This document shows positions 26,002 through 35,527 of a stretch of 64,000 nt of DNA, piece by piece (within the stretch, counting starts at the first letter, position 1; every line of letters starts with the position of its first letter). This DNA is from Roseovarius gaetbuli. Lineage in GTDB: Bacteria; Pseudomonadota; Alphaproteobacteria; Rhodobacterales; Rhodobacteraceae. The DNA lies in NCBI RefSeq assembly GCF_900172365.1, contig NZ_FWFJ01000004.1:89673-153672 (forward strand). The letters run 5' to 3'. The notes below the pieces were generated by a model that saw only the letters and a program-made list of their open reading frames with translations, had not been told where the DNA came from and searched no databases. The translations under genes were made by a program, and so were the position numbers.

Positions 26002-26645
26002 GAAATGCCACGATCCTGTAAGTCCGGCAAGAAGAATCTAAATGTAGTGTGAAAGTTATCCACAGGGCCAATTGGCGTTTCCGGCTGAATTATTGTATAA
26101 GTTATTGAAATAATTAATTTAAAATACGACCCTTGGTTTGACGCCCCTGTTCTGGGAATTTGACGCGGTGCTAAGCAAACGCAAGCCACAATAGAACTTT
26201 TGGCCGCTCGGGGATTCTTCAGCAGGAGGATTCTGTTGGATTCGGTTCGTGGATGTGCACCTATCCATGGCTATTGTCACTCAACAAGAGACTGAAGTGG
26301 TCCTGCTCTTCATCAATTTCTGGCGCCTTTCGGCTTTCCCGCTCGAACACGCCCGATGCGCCTTCAAGCAGGGCCGGTTTCCCAGGGGGTAGCTCACCTG
26401 CCCCTGCCCCTGCCCCTCCGCATCAAACCCAATCAAGAAAGCCCCATTATCATGGTCATGGGGCAGGGCGCGGTCCGGCCACGGCACGAACCGCGCAGGA
26501 CCGCTCAAAAGGAGCCAGTTCACGCCCTTTAAGGCACTGCCGGTGAAAAAAGTGCCAATTGTTCATGCCTATTTGATGTCCTGCCCTTTCCGATGGCGCA
26601 GAATTTTGTCAAAGAGCCTTTAATCTATTTGAAGAGGTCATTGTC
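26002..26645. other. Long gap between repABC and cysD
   Basis: About 640 bases. The first part (26040-26200) is AT-rich and probably contains the repA promoter region. The remainder contains a low-complexity CCCCTG repeat near 26400 and an 80-residue minus frame (26281-26523) that reads like coding DNA (a segment FVPWPDRALPHDHDNGAF) but which I cannot assign. It may be a remnant gene end. It is also the boundary between low-GC replication genes and GC-rich metabolic genes. Confidence 0.45.
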
Positions 26646-27587
26646 ATGACAACACCAGAGACGGCCGCACCGGAAGGTGCCGACAACGCACGCATGCTGA
26701 CGCACTTGCAGCGGCTTGAAGCGGAAAGCATTCATATCATGCGGGAGGTCGTGGCAAACGCCGAAAACCCGGTGATGCTGTATTCGGTCGGCAAGGATTC
26801 GGCCTGCATGCTGCATCTGGCGAAAAAGGCCTTTTATCCCTCGCCGCCGCCCTTCCCCTTGCTGCATGTGGATACGACCTGGAAATTTCAGGAGATGTAC
26901 AAGCTGCGTGAAAAGGCGGCCAAAGACGCGGGTATGGATCTGATTGTGCATCAGAATCCCGAAGCGGTGGAAAAGCAGATCAACCCGTTCGATCATGGCG
27001 CATTGCACACCGATATGTGGAAGACAGAAGGTCTGAAACAGGCGCTGACCAAGTACAAGTTCGACGTGGCCTTTGGTGGGGCCCGCCGCGACGAGGAAAA
27101 GTCGCGTGCGAAAGAACGCATCTTCTCGTTCCGCTCGGCCAACCACCGCTGGGATCCGAAGAACCAGCGCCCGGAGCTGTGGAAGCTGTACAACACCCGC
27201 AAATCCAAGACCGAAAGCATTCGCGCCTTTCCGCTGTCAAACTGGACCGAGCTGGACATCTGGCAGTACATCCATCTTGAAGGCATCGAGATCGTGCCGC
27301 TGTATTTCTCGGCCCCCCGCCCGGTGGTCGAGCGCGATGGCATGCTGATCATGGTCGATGACGCGCGGATGCCGATGCAGGATGGCGAAGTGCCGATGAT
27401 GAAATCGGTGCGCTTCCGCACCCTGGGCTGCTATCCGCTGACCGGCGCGGTCGAGAGCACTGCGGCGACGCTGCCGGACGTGATTCAGGAAATGCTGCTG
27501 ACCACCACATCGGAACGCCAGGGCCGCGCGATTGATCACGATCAGGCCGCGTCGATGGAGAAAAAGAAGCAAGAGGGGTATTTCTGA
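26646..27587 (+). CDS. cysD: CysD, sulfate adenylyltransferase small subunit
   Basis: Small catalytic subunit of ATP sulfurylase, 313 residues, a PAPS reductase/PP-loop family protein. The PP-loop [11 protein letters not shown] lies near residue 43, and [15 protein letters not shown] near 144 is the usual CysD signature. It converts sulfate plus ATP to adenosine phosphosulfate together with CysN. It overlaps the next gene by one base (TGATG). Sulfate activation beside an epimerase could serve sulfated polysaccharide synthesis as well as sulfur assimilation. Confidence 0.96.
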   Translation: MTTPETAAPEGADNARMLTHLQRLEAESIHIMREVVANAENPVMLYSVGKDSACMLHLAKKAFYPSPPPFPLLHVDTTWKFQEMYKLREKAAKDAGMDLIVHQNPEAVEKQINPFDHGALHTDMWKTEGLKQALTKYKFDVAFGGARRDEEKSRAKERIFSFRSANHRWDPKNQRPELWKLYNTRKSKTESIRAFPLSNWTELDIWQYIHLEGIEIVPLYFSAPRPVVERDGMLIMVDDARMPMQDGEVPMMKSVRFRTLGCYPLTGAVESTAATLPDVIQEMLLTTTSERQGRAIDHDQAASMEKKKQEGYF

Positions 27588-29521
27588 TGTCCGACATGAC
27601 CCAAACAGATGCCGCCCAGACAGATCAGGCCTATGTGACCGATGCGCTGATCGCCGAGGACATCGAGGCCTATCTGCTCAAGCACCAGCACAAGACCATG
27701 CTGCGGTTTATCACATGCGGTTCGGTCGATGACGGCAAGTCGACGCTGATCGGGCGCCTGCTCTATGACAGCAAGATGATCTTTGAAGATCAGCTGGCCC
27801 ATCTGGAGCATGACAGCAAAGCGCACGGCACCCAGGGGCAGGGCATTGATTTCGCGCTTTTGGTCGACGGTCTGGCGGCGGAACGCGAGCAGGGCATCAC
27901 GATCGACGTGGCCTATCGCTTTTTTGCCACCGACAAGCGCAAGTTCATCGTCGCCGACACCCCCGGCCACGAGCAATACACCCGCAACATGGTGACCGGC
28001 GCCTCGACCGCCGACCTTGCGGTCATCCTGATTGATGCGCGCCAGGGCGTGCTGACCCAGACGCGGCGCCATTCCTATCTGGTCAACCTGCTCGGCATCA
28101 AGAACGTGGTGCTGGCGGTGAACAAGATGGATCTGGTGGATTACAGCCAGGAACGGTTTTACGAGATCGTCAAGGAATACTCGCATTTTGCCAAGCAGAT
28201 CGGGATGGAGTCCTTCCTGCCGATGCCGATCTCGGGGCTGGCGGGCGACAATATCGTCACCCGCTCGGACAACATGCCGTGGTATCAGGGCCCGACCCTG
28301 ATGGGCCACCTGGAGGACGCGCCGGTCAACGTGGCGCAGATGCAGGAGGAGCCCTTTCGCATGGCGGTGCAGTGGGTCAACCGCCCCAACCTCGATTTTC
28401 GCGGCTTCTCGGGGCAGATCGCTTCGGGCGTCGTGCGCCCCGGCGATGATATCCGGGTGCTGCCCTCGGGCAAGACCACCCGTGTCAAATCCATCGTCAC
28501 CTATGATGGCGAGCTGCCAGAGGCGGTGGCGGGCCAGTCGGTCACGCTGACCTTCGCCGATGAGGTCGACTGTTCGCGCGGCGATATCATCGCGCGGTCG
28601 GATGCGCCTTGCGAGGTTGCCGATCAGTTCGAGGTGACCCTGGTCTGGATGGACGAAGCCGAGATGCTGCCGGGTCGCCCCTATCTGCTTAAGGTTGGCA
28701 CCCAGACGATGACGGCGACGGTGACCGAGCCGAAATACGAGGTCAACGTCAACACGCTGGAGCAGATGCCCTCAAAAACCCTGGGGCTCAATGCGATCGG
28801 TGTGGTGAATATCTCGACCGACCGTGCCATCCCGTTTGAATCCTATTGCGACAATCCCGATCTCGGCGGGTTCATTCTGATCGACCGCATGACCAATGCG
28901 ACCGTCGCCGCCGGCATGATGCATTTCGCGCTGCGCCGCAGCCAGAACATCCACTGGCAGGCGCTTGACGTTGACCGCGACGCCCATGCCGCAAGCAAGA
29001 ACCAGAAGGCCCGCGTCGTCTGGTTCACCGGGCTTTCGGGATCGGGCAAATCGACCATCGCCAATATCGTCGAGAAAAAGCTGCACGCTCTGGGCAAGCA
29101 TACCTTCCTGCTGGATGGTGACAACGTGCGCCACGGGCTGAACCGCGACCTTGGCTTTACCGATGCGGACCGGGTGGAAAACATCCGCCGTGTCGGCGAG
29201 GTGGCCAAGCTGATGACCGATGCCGGCCTTATCGTGTTGACCGCCTTCATCTCGCCGTTCCGGGCCGAGCGGCAGATGGTGCGCGAAATGTTGGCGGATG
29301 GCGAGTTTTTCGAGGTCTATGTCAACACGCCGCTGGAGGTCGCGGAAGGCCGCGATGTCAAAGGTCTGTACAAGAAGGCCCGCGCCGGCAACCTGAAGAA
29401 CTTTACCGGTATCGACAGCCCCTACGAAACGCCGCAACAGGCCGAATTGACGGTCAACACGGTTGAGCTGAGCGCCGAAGAGGCCGCAGAGCAGATCGTT
29501 CAGGCGCTTCTGAACAGCTAA
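27587..29521 (+). CDS. cysNC: CysNC, fused sulfate adenylyltransferase GTPase subunit and APS kinase
   Basis: Bifunctional protein of 644 residues. The N-terminal two thirds is the CysN GTPase, with the P-loop GSVDDGKST near residue 45, the DTPGHEQY switch near 124 and NKMD near 179. The C-terminal third is an APS kinase with the P-loop GLSGSGKST near residue 482 and the [10 protein letters not shown] segment near 508. The fusion makes PAPS from sulfate in one operon with CysD. Such fusions are common in alphaproteobacteria. It starts at 27587, overlapping cysD by one base. Confidence 0.96.
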   Translation: MSDMTQTDAAQTDQAYVTDALIAEDIEAYLLKHQHKTMLRFITCGSVDDGKSTLIGRLLYDSKMIFEDQLAHLEHDSKAHGTQGQGIDFALLVDGLAAEREQGITIDVAYRFFATDKRKFIVADTPGHEQYTRNMVTGASTADLAVILIDARQGVLTQTRRHSYLVNLLGIKNVVLAVNKMDLVDYSQERFYEIVKEYSHFAKQIGMESFLPMPISGLAGDNIVTRSDNMPWYQGPTLMGHLEDAPVNVAQMQEEPFRMAVQWVNRPNLDFRGFSGQIASGVVRPGDDIRVLPSGKTTRVKSIVTYDGELPEAVAGQSVTLTFADEVDCSRGDIIARSDAPCEVADQFEVTLVWMDEAEMLPGRPYLLKVGTQTMTATVTEPKYEVNVNTLEQMPSKTLGLNAIGVVNISTDRAIPFESYCDNPDLGGFILIDRMTNATVAAGMMHFALRRSQNIHWQALDVDRDAHAASKNQKARVVWFTGLSGSGKSTIANIVEKKLHALGKHTFLLDGDNVRHGLNRDLGFTDADRVENIRRVGEVAKLMTDAGLIVLTAFISPFRAERQMVREMLADGEFFEVYVNTPLEVAEGRDVKGLYKKARAGNLKNFTGIDSPYETPQQAELTVNTVELSAEEAAEQIVQALLNS

Positions 29522-29759
29522 GCCAAGCCTCTGCGCGTCGGTTCCGGCGCGCAGAGGGCCTTTGGCGCCATGCCGGGGCATTGGGCCTGCTGGTATCTGT
29601 CGGCTTTTCTCGAAACCCCAGTCAGGGGGTCTCTTTATGGTTTGAGCGCGGCACATCACAGGTCGACCTGTGAAGATCTGTTCTGGACGGCATCAAAATA
29701 TCCTGCCGGGGCCGGGATAGGTTTTGACACCGGGGTCTGTGGTGGCTACCAGCACAGCC

Positions 29760-30761
29760 ATGCAGACTGTTCTTGTTACCGGCTCGGCCGGCTTTATCGG
29801 ATATCATCTTAGCTTGCGTCTTCTGGATGCGGGGTGGCGGGTGATCGGCCTTGATTCTCTCAATGCCTATTACGATCCGGCGCTGAAACAGCACCGGCTG
29901 GATCAACTGGTGACGCATGAGGCCTATGTGCCGGTGCACGGCAAGCTGGAACAGCCCGGCCTGTTGATGGAGGTCTTTGCCGAACATCGGCCTGACCGGG
30001 TTGTCCATCTGGCGGCCCAGGCCGGGGTGCGCCATTCAATTGACGCCCCGCGCGATTATCTTGAGGCCAACCTGATCGGCGCCTTCGAGTTGATTGAGGC
30101 GGCGCGTGCCTATCCGCCCGAACATATGCTGATGGCGTCGACAAGTTCGGCCTATGGTGCCAACACGCAAATGCCCTATCGCGAAACCGATAAGGTCGAC
30201 ACCCAGATGTCGTTTTACGCGGCCACCAAAAAGGCCAATGAGGCGATGGCGCATTCCTATGCGCATCTCTACGGGCTGCCGATCACCATGTTCCGGTTCT
30301 TTACCGTCTATGGCCCCTGGGGCCGACCGGATATGGCCTATTTCAAATTCACCCGCGCGATTTTGAAGGGCGAGGCGATCGACGTCTATAACAACGGCGA
30401 AATGCGGCGTGACTTTACCTATATCGACGATCTGGTCACGGCGATCCTCGGGTTGGCCGAGTGTCCCCCGGGGGAGGTACCTGTCGGGGATCACGACAGC
30501 CTGAGCCCGGTGGCGCCATTCCGTGTCGTCAATATCGGCGCCAGCCAGCCGGTCGCCCTGATGGATTTCATCGGAGCCATCGAAAAGGCCATCGGCCGCG
30601 AGGCCCGGAAAAACATGATGGGCATGCAGCCTGGTGATGTGCCCGCCACCTGGGCCGAAACCCAACTTTTGCGTGATCTCACCGGGGTGGAAATGACCAC
30701 GGAGGTCGAGACCGGCGTAAAGCGGTTCGTGGATTGGTATCGCAGCTATTACGGCCTTTGA
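29760..30761 (+). CDS. NAD-dependent epimerase, probably UDP-glucuronate 4-epimerase type
   Basis: Extended short-chain dehydrogenase of 333 residues. The NAD-binding motif GSAGFIG lies near residue 8 and the catalytic pair Tyr-x-x-x-Lys in SFYAATKKANE near 153, with a Ser/Thr upstream (ASTSSAYG). The RFFTVYGPWGRPDMA segment is typical of UDP-glucuronate 4-epimerases. I chose the ATG at 29760, one residue ahead of the beta strand; 12 further codons upstream do not look like the family. It is 240 bases after cysNC, and could supply galacturonate for a polysaccharide. Confidence 0.85.
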   Translation: MQTVLVTGSAGFIGYHLSLRLLDAGWRVIGLDSLNAYYDPALKQHRLDQLVTHEAYVPVHGKLEQPGLLMEVFAEHRPDRVVHLAAQAGVRHSIDAPRDYLEANLIGAFELIEAARAYPPEHMLMASTSSAYGANTQMPYRETDKVDTQMSFYAATKKANEAMAHSYAHLYGLPITMFRFFTVYGPWGRPDMAYFKFTRAILKGEAIDVYNNGEMRRDFTYIDDLVTAILGLAECPPGEVPVGDHDSLSPVAPFRVVNIGASQPVALMDFIGAIEKAIGREARKNMMGMQPGDVPATWAETQLLRDLTGVEMTTEVETGVKRFVDWYRSYYGL

Positions 30762-30924
30762 CAGGGCCGTTCTTGAAGAGGCTTTCTTGTGGGTAGTGTC
30801 GCAAGTAACCAGCATGAGTTGAGATTGGGGCGTCAGTCGGACATAATTTTCCGGCGAACTCTGCGTAATGCTCGGCCAGAAGATGCGGCGGATTGGAAAA
30901 CAGTCTGGGGGGTTGTCTTCCCGA

Positions 30925-31170
30925 CGTAAAACGGCGGCGTTGTCGTAACAATTATTTTTGCTGTTCATCAACATGCGAAAGCCGTGTCGGCGCAGGATCT
31001 TCTGATAGCCGTGCGCACAGTATTGGCGTCCGCGATCCGTGTGGTGAATGCAGATCTTGGATCACATCTGAAACGATCCGAATCTTCTCTTCAGGTGAAC
31101 ACTGCTTGCGCGTGGCGCGCTTGATGTCCTTGACGCTCTTCTCGCCAGGGCTCTTCGGTGTCTTTCTCAT
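30925..31170 (-). pseudogene. IS3-family transposase relic, orfA start joined to an orfB fragment
   Basis: The start (31170 down to about 31070) encodes the OrfA beginning of an IS3-group transposase (KRATRKQCSPEEKIRIV). It then breaks off. In another frame, from 31058 down to about 30930, the piece IHHTDRGRQYCAHGYQKIL followed by RMLMNSKNNCYDNAAV is from the OrfB catalytic domain, carrying its second Asp. The middle of the element is missing. It is a dead relic of one insertion, lying between the epimerase and the helix-turn-helix gene. Confidence 0.8.
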
Positions 31171-31358
31171 CGTTCACTCCTCAACGGTGACGATGAGCCA
31201 GAAGCACTCTCTTATCAAATTGCCCTATTTGGACCCATAGCCGCTGATGTCAGACACTGAGATGGTTGCTTTCTGGGTGGATATGGTGCCGGGGGCGTTC
31301 GACGACTATGGGGCATGAGGCCCTTTTGTAATAAGCAAAATAGTAGTATTTTGCGCAT
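31171..31358. other. Gap with IS relic end and promoter of the next gene
   Basis: The first half is probably the remaining end of the IS3 relic (TGTCAGACACTGAG segment near 31240). The second half, from 31300 on, turns AT-rich and carries a dyad directly before the next gene. Confidence 0.35.
31335..31354. promoter_or_regulatory. Dyad immediately before the helix-turn-helix gene, candidate self-operator
   Basis: Perfect 8-base arms GCAAAATA and TATTTTGC with a 4-base centre (GTAG), ending four bases before the start codon of the gene at 31359. Binding here would cover the ribosome site and probably the promoter, so autoregulation by the encoded protein is likely but untested. Confidence 0.55.
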
Positions 31359-32348
31359 ATGAATGAGGATTCCGACGATCTTTGGTTTCTGCCCGGCCAG
31401 CCGGAAGATCAGGCGATGCTTGCGCCTTTGCCAAGAGTGGCCGTGTCAGAGCGCGATCAGCTCGTACCCTGGGAAAGGGCGCAGGCGGCTTTGGCCTTGC
31501 TCTTGGCGCGGGTCGCGGCGCGGCTTGGGGCGCTTGATGACCGGTTGTTGCGTGCGCCAAAAGGCTGGCGCCACCGGTTGGCGCTGAGCGTGGCGGCGGA
31601 TCTAAGCTGGTTTGCAGGAGAGAGGGTGACGCCAGAGCGTTTGGCGCTTTGGCTGTCGTTGCGCCTTGCGGGGGCGCAGGAGGATGCGCAGGCCCTTGCA
31701 AGGGTTGGGTGGGCGATGCGGCGGCTGTCGAGCGGGCCGGGGCCGGAGGAGGGGCTGCAGGCCTTTCTGGGACGGCACGAGCCGGGGCAGGGGGCAGAGC
31801 CGCTTGGCGAGCGGATTGAAAGTTGGCAGAGCGTGATGGCGGCGGCGGGTGACTTGCATCCGCTGGTGCGCGCGGCGTTCGGGTTTTACCTTTGGCCGAT
31901 GGCGGGGCTTGGGCATCAGGGTGACCGGCTTGAGGCGGCGGTGACGGCGGCGCGGCTGGCGGCGGGGGAATGCCGGGGCGGTGCGAACTTTGTGCCGCTT
32001 TCGTTGCCCGGTGCGGGGCGCGGGCCAAAGGACCCAGAGGCGCGGTTGCGAGCCTGGATCGAGGGCGCAGAGAGCGCCATTCTCAAGGCGACGCGCCAGC
32101 TTGATCAGTTGGAACGCTGGCAAAGCGAGGCGCGCGACCGCACGGCAAAACTCTCGGGGCGCACGCCGGGGCAGTTGCTGGCGGTGCTGGTGGAATGGCC
32201 GCTGGTGTCGGCGCCGATGGCGGAACATCTGACCGGGGCCAGCCGCGCGGCGGTGCAACGCAACCTGACATGGCTGACCGACCACGGGTTGATCCGCGAG
32301 GTCACGGGGCAGGGGCGCTATCGGTTCTGGAGCATCGACGGGGCCTAA
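31359..32348 (+). CDS. Helix-turn-helix protein of unknown function, plasmid-associated (DUF1612-like)
   Basis: Protein of 329 residues. The N-terminal two thirds is alpha-helical and rich in Ala, Arg, Leu and Trp with no known catalytic motif. The C-terminal 60 residues form a winged helix (LVSAPMAEHLTGASRAAVQR, then WLTDHGLIREVTGQGRYRFW). The overall plan resembles the DUF1612 / HTH proteins common on rhizobial and roseobacter plasmids, but I cannot confirm the match from sequence alone. It converges on tctA with a four-base overlap of the stops. No partner is apparent. Confidence 0.6.
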   Translation: MNEDSDDLWFLPGQPEDQAMLAPLPRVAVSERDQLVPWERAQAALALLLARVAARLGALDDRLLRAPKGWRHRLALSVAADLSWFAGERVTPERLALWLSLRLAGAQEDAQALARVGWAMRRLSSGPGPEEGLQAFLGRHEPGQGAEPLGERIESWQSVMAAAGDLHPLVRAAFGFYLWPMAGLGHQGDRLEAAVTAARLAAGECRGGANFVPLSLPGAGRGPKDPEARLRAWIEGAESAILKATRQLDQLERWQSEARDRTAKLSGRTPGQLLAVLVEWPLVSAPMAEHLTGASRAAVQRNLTWLTDHGLIREVTGQGRYRFWSIDGA

Positions 32349-33835
32349 CCGGCTTCGCGGGCCTTGTTGAGGGTGCCGCGGCTAATGGCGACGACGGTGA
32401 TCACGGTGAGCGCCCAGAAGAACCATGTGATCGGGCCGCGCAGCAGGATCTCGGGGCTGCCGCCGGACATTAGCATGGCCTGACGGAAATTGTCTTCGAG
32501 CAGCGGGCCGAGGATGAAGGCGATCAGGAAGGGCGCGGCGGGGATGTGATAGCGGCTCATGACAAAGCCGACCCAGCCCATGACGAACATCACGCCCACA
32601 TCGAAGATGTTGTTGTTCACGGCAAAAACCCCGTAGATGCAGAGCACCAGCACGCAGGGCATCAGGATACGCTTGGGGATGTCGGCCACCGGGCGAAAGC
32701 CGCGAATGGCCAGTGATCCGACGATCAAAAGCAAGCCAGAGCTGAAGATCAGCCCGATGAACAGGCCATAGATGATATCGACGTTCATGACGAACATCAT
32801 CGGACCCGGTTGCAACCCGTGCACCATGAAAGCGCCGATGATGATGGCGGTGATCACATCGCCCGGCACGCCAAGCGCCAGCAGCGGGATCAGGGTGGCG
32901 CCGGCCACGCCGTTGTTGCCCGCCTCGGAGGCAGCGACGCCTTCGATCTCGCCCTTGCCGAAGTTGGCCTTGTTGGGCGATTTGCGCCGCGCCTCGGAAT
33001 AGGACAGGAACGCCGCCGGGGCCGCGCCGATGCCTGGGATAGAGCCGAGAAAGACGCCGATGAAGCTGCCGCGTACGATAGAGCGGAAACAGCGTTTGTA
33101 ATCGGCGAAGGTCACCCATTTGTTGCCCAGAGATTGCACCTTGCCGATATGGCCAGTGGGGTGCCAGACCATGTTGATCACCTCGGGGATGGCGAACAAC
33201 CCGATCAGCACGGCGATGAAATTGAGCCCGCCCATCAGGCTTGGGTCGCCAAAGGTAAAGCGGTTGGTGCCATAGACCAGATCAAGCCCGATTGTCGCCA
33301 GCAACAGCCCCAGAAGCGCCGAGAGCGCGCCGCGCAGAAGGCTATCGCCCGAGACGCCCGCAATGATGGTCAGCGAGAACAGCATCAGGGCGAAAAACTC
33401 GGGCGGGCCAAAGTTGAGCGCGAAGGACGCCAGCCAGCCCGCGAAGAGGATCAGCGACAGGTTCGAGATGAGATCGGCCGTGCAAGAGGCCCAAAGCGCC
33501 ATGCCAAGGGCGCGCCCCGCCTCGCCGCGTTCGGCCATCGGGTGACCATCAAGGATGGTCGCGGACGAGGCCGGCGTGCCCGGTGTCTTGATCAGGATCG
33601 CCGGGATGGAGCCGCCGAAAATGCCACCCTTGTAGACGCCAAGCAGCAGAAGGATGCCGTTGATCGGCTGCATCGGAAAGGTGAAGGGCAGGGCGAGCGC
33701 CACCGCCATGGTCGCCGAAATGCCGGGAATGGCCCCGCCGACCACGCCGATGACGATGCCGATGGCCAGCGACAGGAAGGCGTTGAAATTACCGACAAGC
33801 GCAAAGCCTGCCATGATGCTATCCAAAAGGCTCAT
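32345..33835 (-). CDS. tctA: TctA, large membrane subunit of a tripartite tricarboxylate transporter
   Basis: Membrane protein of 496 residues with about 12 hydrophobic segments. The conserved TctA motifs are visible: GAIPGISATMAVALALPFTF near residue 35 and IPGIGAAPAAFLSYSEARR near 258. TTT systems move carboxylates using a periplasmic binding protein. It overlaps tctB by four bases. The substrate is probably the acid degraded by the enzymes encoded at 37-43 kb. Confidence 0.95.
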   Translation of the reverse strand: MSLLDSIMAGFALVGNFNAFLSLAIGIVIGVVGGAIPGISATMAVALALPFTFPMQPINGILLLLGVYKGGIFGGSIPAILIKTPGTPASSATILDGHPMAERGEAGRALGMALWASCTADLISNLSLILFAGWLASFALNFGPPEFFALMLFSLTIIAGVSGDSLLRGALSALLGLLLATIGLDLVYGTNRFTFGDPSLMGGLNFIAVLIGLFAIPEVINMVWHPTGHIGKVQSLGNKWVTFADYKRCFRSIVRGSFIGVFLGSIPGIGAAPAAFLSYSEARRKSPNKANFGKGEIEGVAASEAGNNGVAGATLIPLLALGVPGDVITAIIIGAFMVHGLQPGPMMFVMNVDIIYGLFIGLIFSSGLLLIVGSLAIRGFRPVADIPKRILMPCVLVLCIYGVFAVNNNIFDVGVMFVMGWVGFVMSRYHIPAAPFLIAFILGPLLEDNFRQAMLMSGGSPEILLRGPITWFFWALTVITVVAISRGTLNKAREAG

Positions 33836-34323
33836 GGAAGTCTCACGAAATTGCCCTGCGGGATGGCGACGCTGGCGACATGCGCGAAGAAGGCATAAAG
33901 CACCAGCGGCACCAGCAAGGCGCAGGTAAGGGCGATTTTGGGGTGGCGGGTCTTGACCAGAAAGGCGAGCGCCGCAAAGGCCCCCATCGAGGCCCAGACC
34001 ATGCCGATGCGCGGCATAGCCCAGAAGGTAACCATCATCAGAACCGCCATCGCCGCGAGTCGCATCATGCCTGCGCGCGGGTCTTCTATGGCCTCGTTGA
34101 CGGGGGTGTCGTCATCATCCGGGCCACGCCCGAAGAGGATAAGGCCAAGCCCCACCAGCCCGGTCAGCCCGGCGATGGTATAGGGCCAGAACAGTGGCGA
34201 GAGGATGATCTTGCGGACATTGCTGGGCGAGGACACCCAGTTTGGAATGCCGTAGAGGATCAAGAAAAGGGCGACGAGGCAGGCCCCGATGCCAAGATGC
34301 ACCTGTATTGTGCGAATGCTCAC
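33832..34323 (-). CDS. tctB: TctB, small membrane subunit of a tripartite tricarboxylate transporter
   Basis: Membrane protein of 163 residues with four hydrophobic segments and a charged loop in the middle, the expected form for the poorly conserved TctB subunit. Position between tctC and tctA, and the four-base overlap with tctA, support the assignment. Confidence 0.85.
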   Translation of the reverse strand: MSIRTIQVHLGIGACLVALFLILYGIPNWVSSPSNVRKIILSPLFWPYTIAGLTGLVGLGLILFGRGPDDDDTPVNEAIEDPRAGMMRLAAMAVLMMVTFWAMPRIGMVWASMGAFAALAFLVKTRHPKIALTCALLVPLVLYAFFAHVASVAIPQGNFVRLP

Positions 34324-34402
34324 TCCGATCCTCCCCGATCAGATTGATTTTGTTGGTGGCCGGGCGCGTTGTCGGGCGCCCGGCGGTCTGTTCAAAGTGG
34401 TA

Positions 34403-35380
34403 TCAGCCTTCGATCCGCATGCCTAGTTTGTCGACAAGGGCGCGGAAGGTTTCGTATTGCTTTTGAATGAAGGCGTTGGCGTCTTCGGGGCTCATGACGT
34501 TGATCACCGAGCCACGCGCCGTCATCTGATCGACGAAGGTCTTGTCACCTGCGGCGGCGGCCATCCACTCGCCCCATTTGGCGGCGACATCATCGGGCAG
34601 GTCCTTGGGGCCGGCAATGCCTGTCCAGCCGACAAGCTGGGTCAGGCCGGGTTTGCCGACATCGGCCGAGGTGGGGGCGTCAAAGCCGGGCACCGGTTCG
34701 GCGGTGGTGATAAGGATCGGCTTGAGCTGGCCATTTGCGACAAAGCTCGCCAGGGCCGAGGTGTTGGTGCACAGGAAGGTGGCAGTGCCATTGAGAACCG
34801 CCGTTGCCGCCGCGCCGCCGCCTTTTTGCGGGATATGCGTGGCCTTATCGAGCGGGTTCTCGACGCCGTATTCCGACAGCACATAGACCGCCGCGAGGTG
34901 CAGCAGAGAGCCAACGCCAGAGGAGCTATAGGTGGTGCCGTCAGATTCGGTCTTGGCGATCAGGTCTTCCATGGAGTTGATGCCGGAATCGGGGCGCACG
35001 GCGCAGGCGACGGGGTTGATTTCATAGACGGTGACAAAGCGGAAATCATCGAGGCTGTAGGGCAGGGTGGCCTTCATCGCCGGGTTGACGGAATGCGAGC
35101 CGACGCGGGCGAACAGCATGGTATAGCCATCAGGCTTGGCGTTTTGCACCGCAACAGAGCCGATGGCCCCGCCGGCGCCGGTGATGTTGGACATCACGAG
35201 CGGTTTGCCCACGGCCGTGCCCAAAGGCTCGGCGATGGTGCGGGCGGAAATGTCAGTCGCCCCACCTGCGCCATAGGGAATGACCATGTTGATCGGGCGT
35301 TCGGGGTATTCGGCCATGGCGGTTGTCGCCAAAAGGCCAAGACCAAGGGCGCAGGCCGCGCCCAGCTTTTTGAAAGTCAT
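34403..35380 (-). CDS. tctC: TctC-type periplasmic binding protein
   Basis: Secreted solute-binding protein of 325 residues (Bug/TctC family) with a signal peptide ending AMAE. The family segments YPERPINMVIPYGAGGATD and AGGAIGSVAVQNAKPDGYTM are clear. The ATG at 35378-35380 has a GGAGGAG ribosome site; five extra upstream codons are possible but lack one. It is divergent from the LysR gene. The carboxylate bound cannot be read from sequence. Confidence 0.92.
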   Translation of the reverse strand: MTFKKLGAACALGLGLLATTAMAEYPERPINMVIPYGAGGATDISARTIAEPLGTAVGKPLVMSNITGAGGAIGSVAVQNAKPDGYTMLFARVGSHSVNPAMKATLPYSLDDFRFVTVYEINPVACAVRPDSGINSMEDLIAKTESDGTTYSSSGVGSLLHLAAVYVLSEYGVENPLDKATHIPQKGGGAAATAVLNGTATFLCTNTSALASFVANGQLKPILITTAEPVPGFDAPTSADVGKPGLTQLVGWTGIAGPKDLPDDVAAKWGEWMAAAAGDKTFVDQMTARGSVINVMSPEDANAFIQKQYETFRALVDKLGMRIEG

Positions 35381-35476
35381 AATTTTCTCCTCCACTGTCT
35401 TTTTATCCGGCCATTATCAATGGCTCATTGCAACGCCGTTGGGTTCAGTAGTATCGTTAAGAGAACCTTAAGATAA

Positions 35477-35486
35477 GCAATATTGC
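35477..35486. promoter_or_regulatory. Palindrome in the tctC/lysR divergent gap
   Basis: GCAATATTGC, a perfect 10-bp palindrome 42 bases upstream of the LysR start, in a 147-base divergent gap. LysR proteins bind short AT-rich dyads in such positions. It is a candidate operator. Confidence 0.4.
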
Positions 35487-35527
35487 GTTACAGCATTTGT
35501 TAGATAAACTTACGATAAAGGGGCGTC

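Noticed and set aside
26281..26523. 80-codon minus frame in the repA-cysD gap
   Set aside because: It reads partly like protein but has no recognisable family, no clear ribosome site and overlaps a low-complexity CCCCTG repeat. I mention it only within the gap description.
31306..32028. Proline-rich minus-strand frame
   Set aside because: Composition (long Pro/Ala/Arg runs) is that of a shadow of a GC-rich gene; the plus-strand protein has a normal composition and a winged helix.
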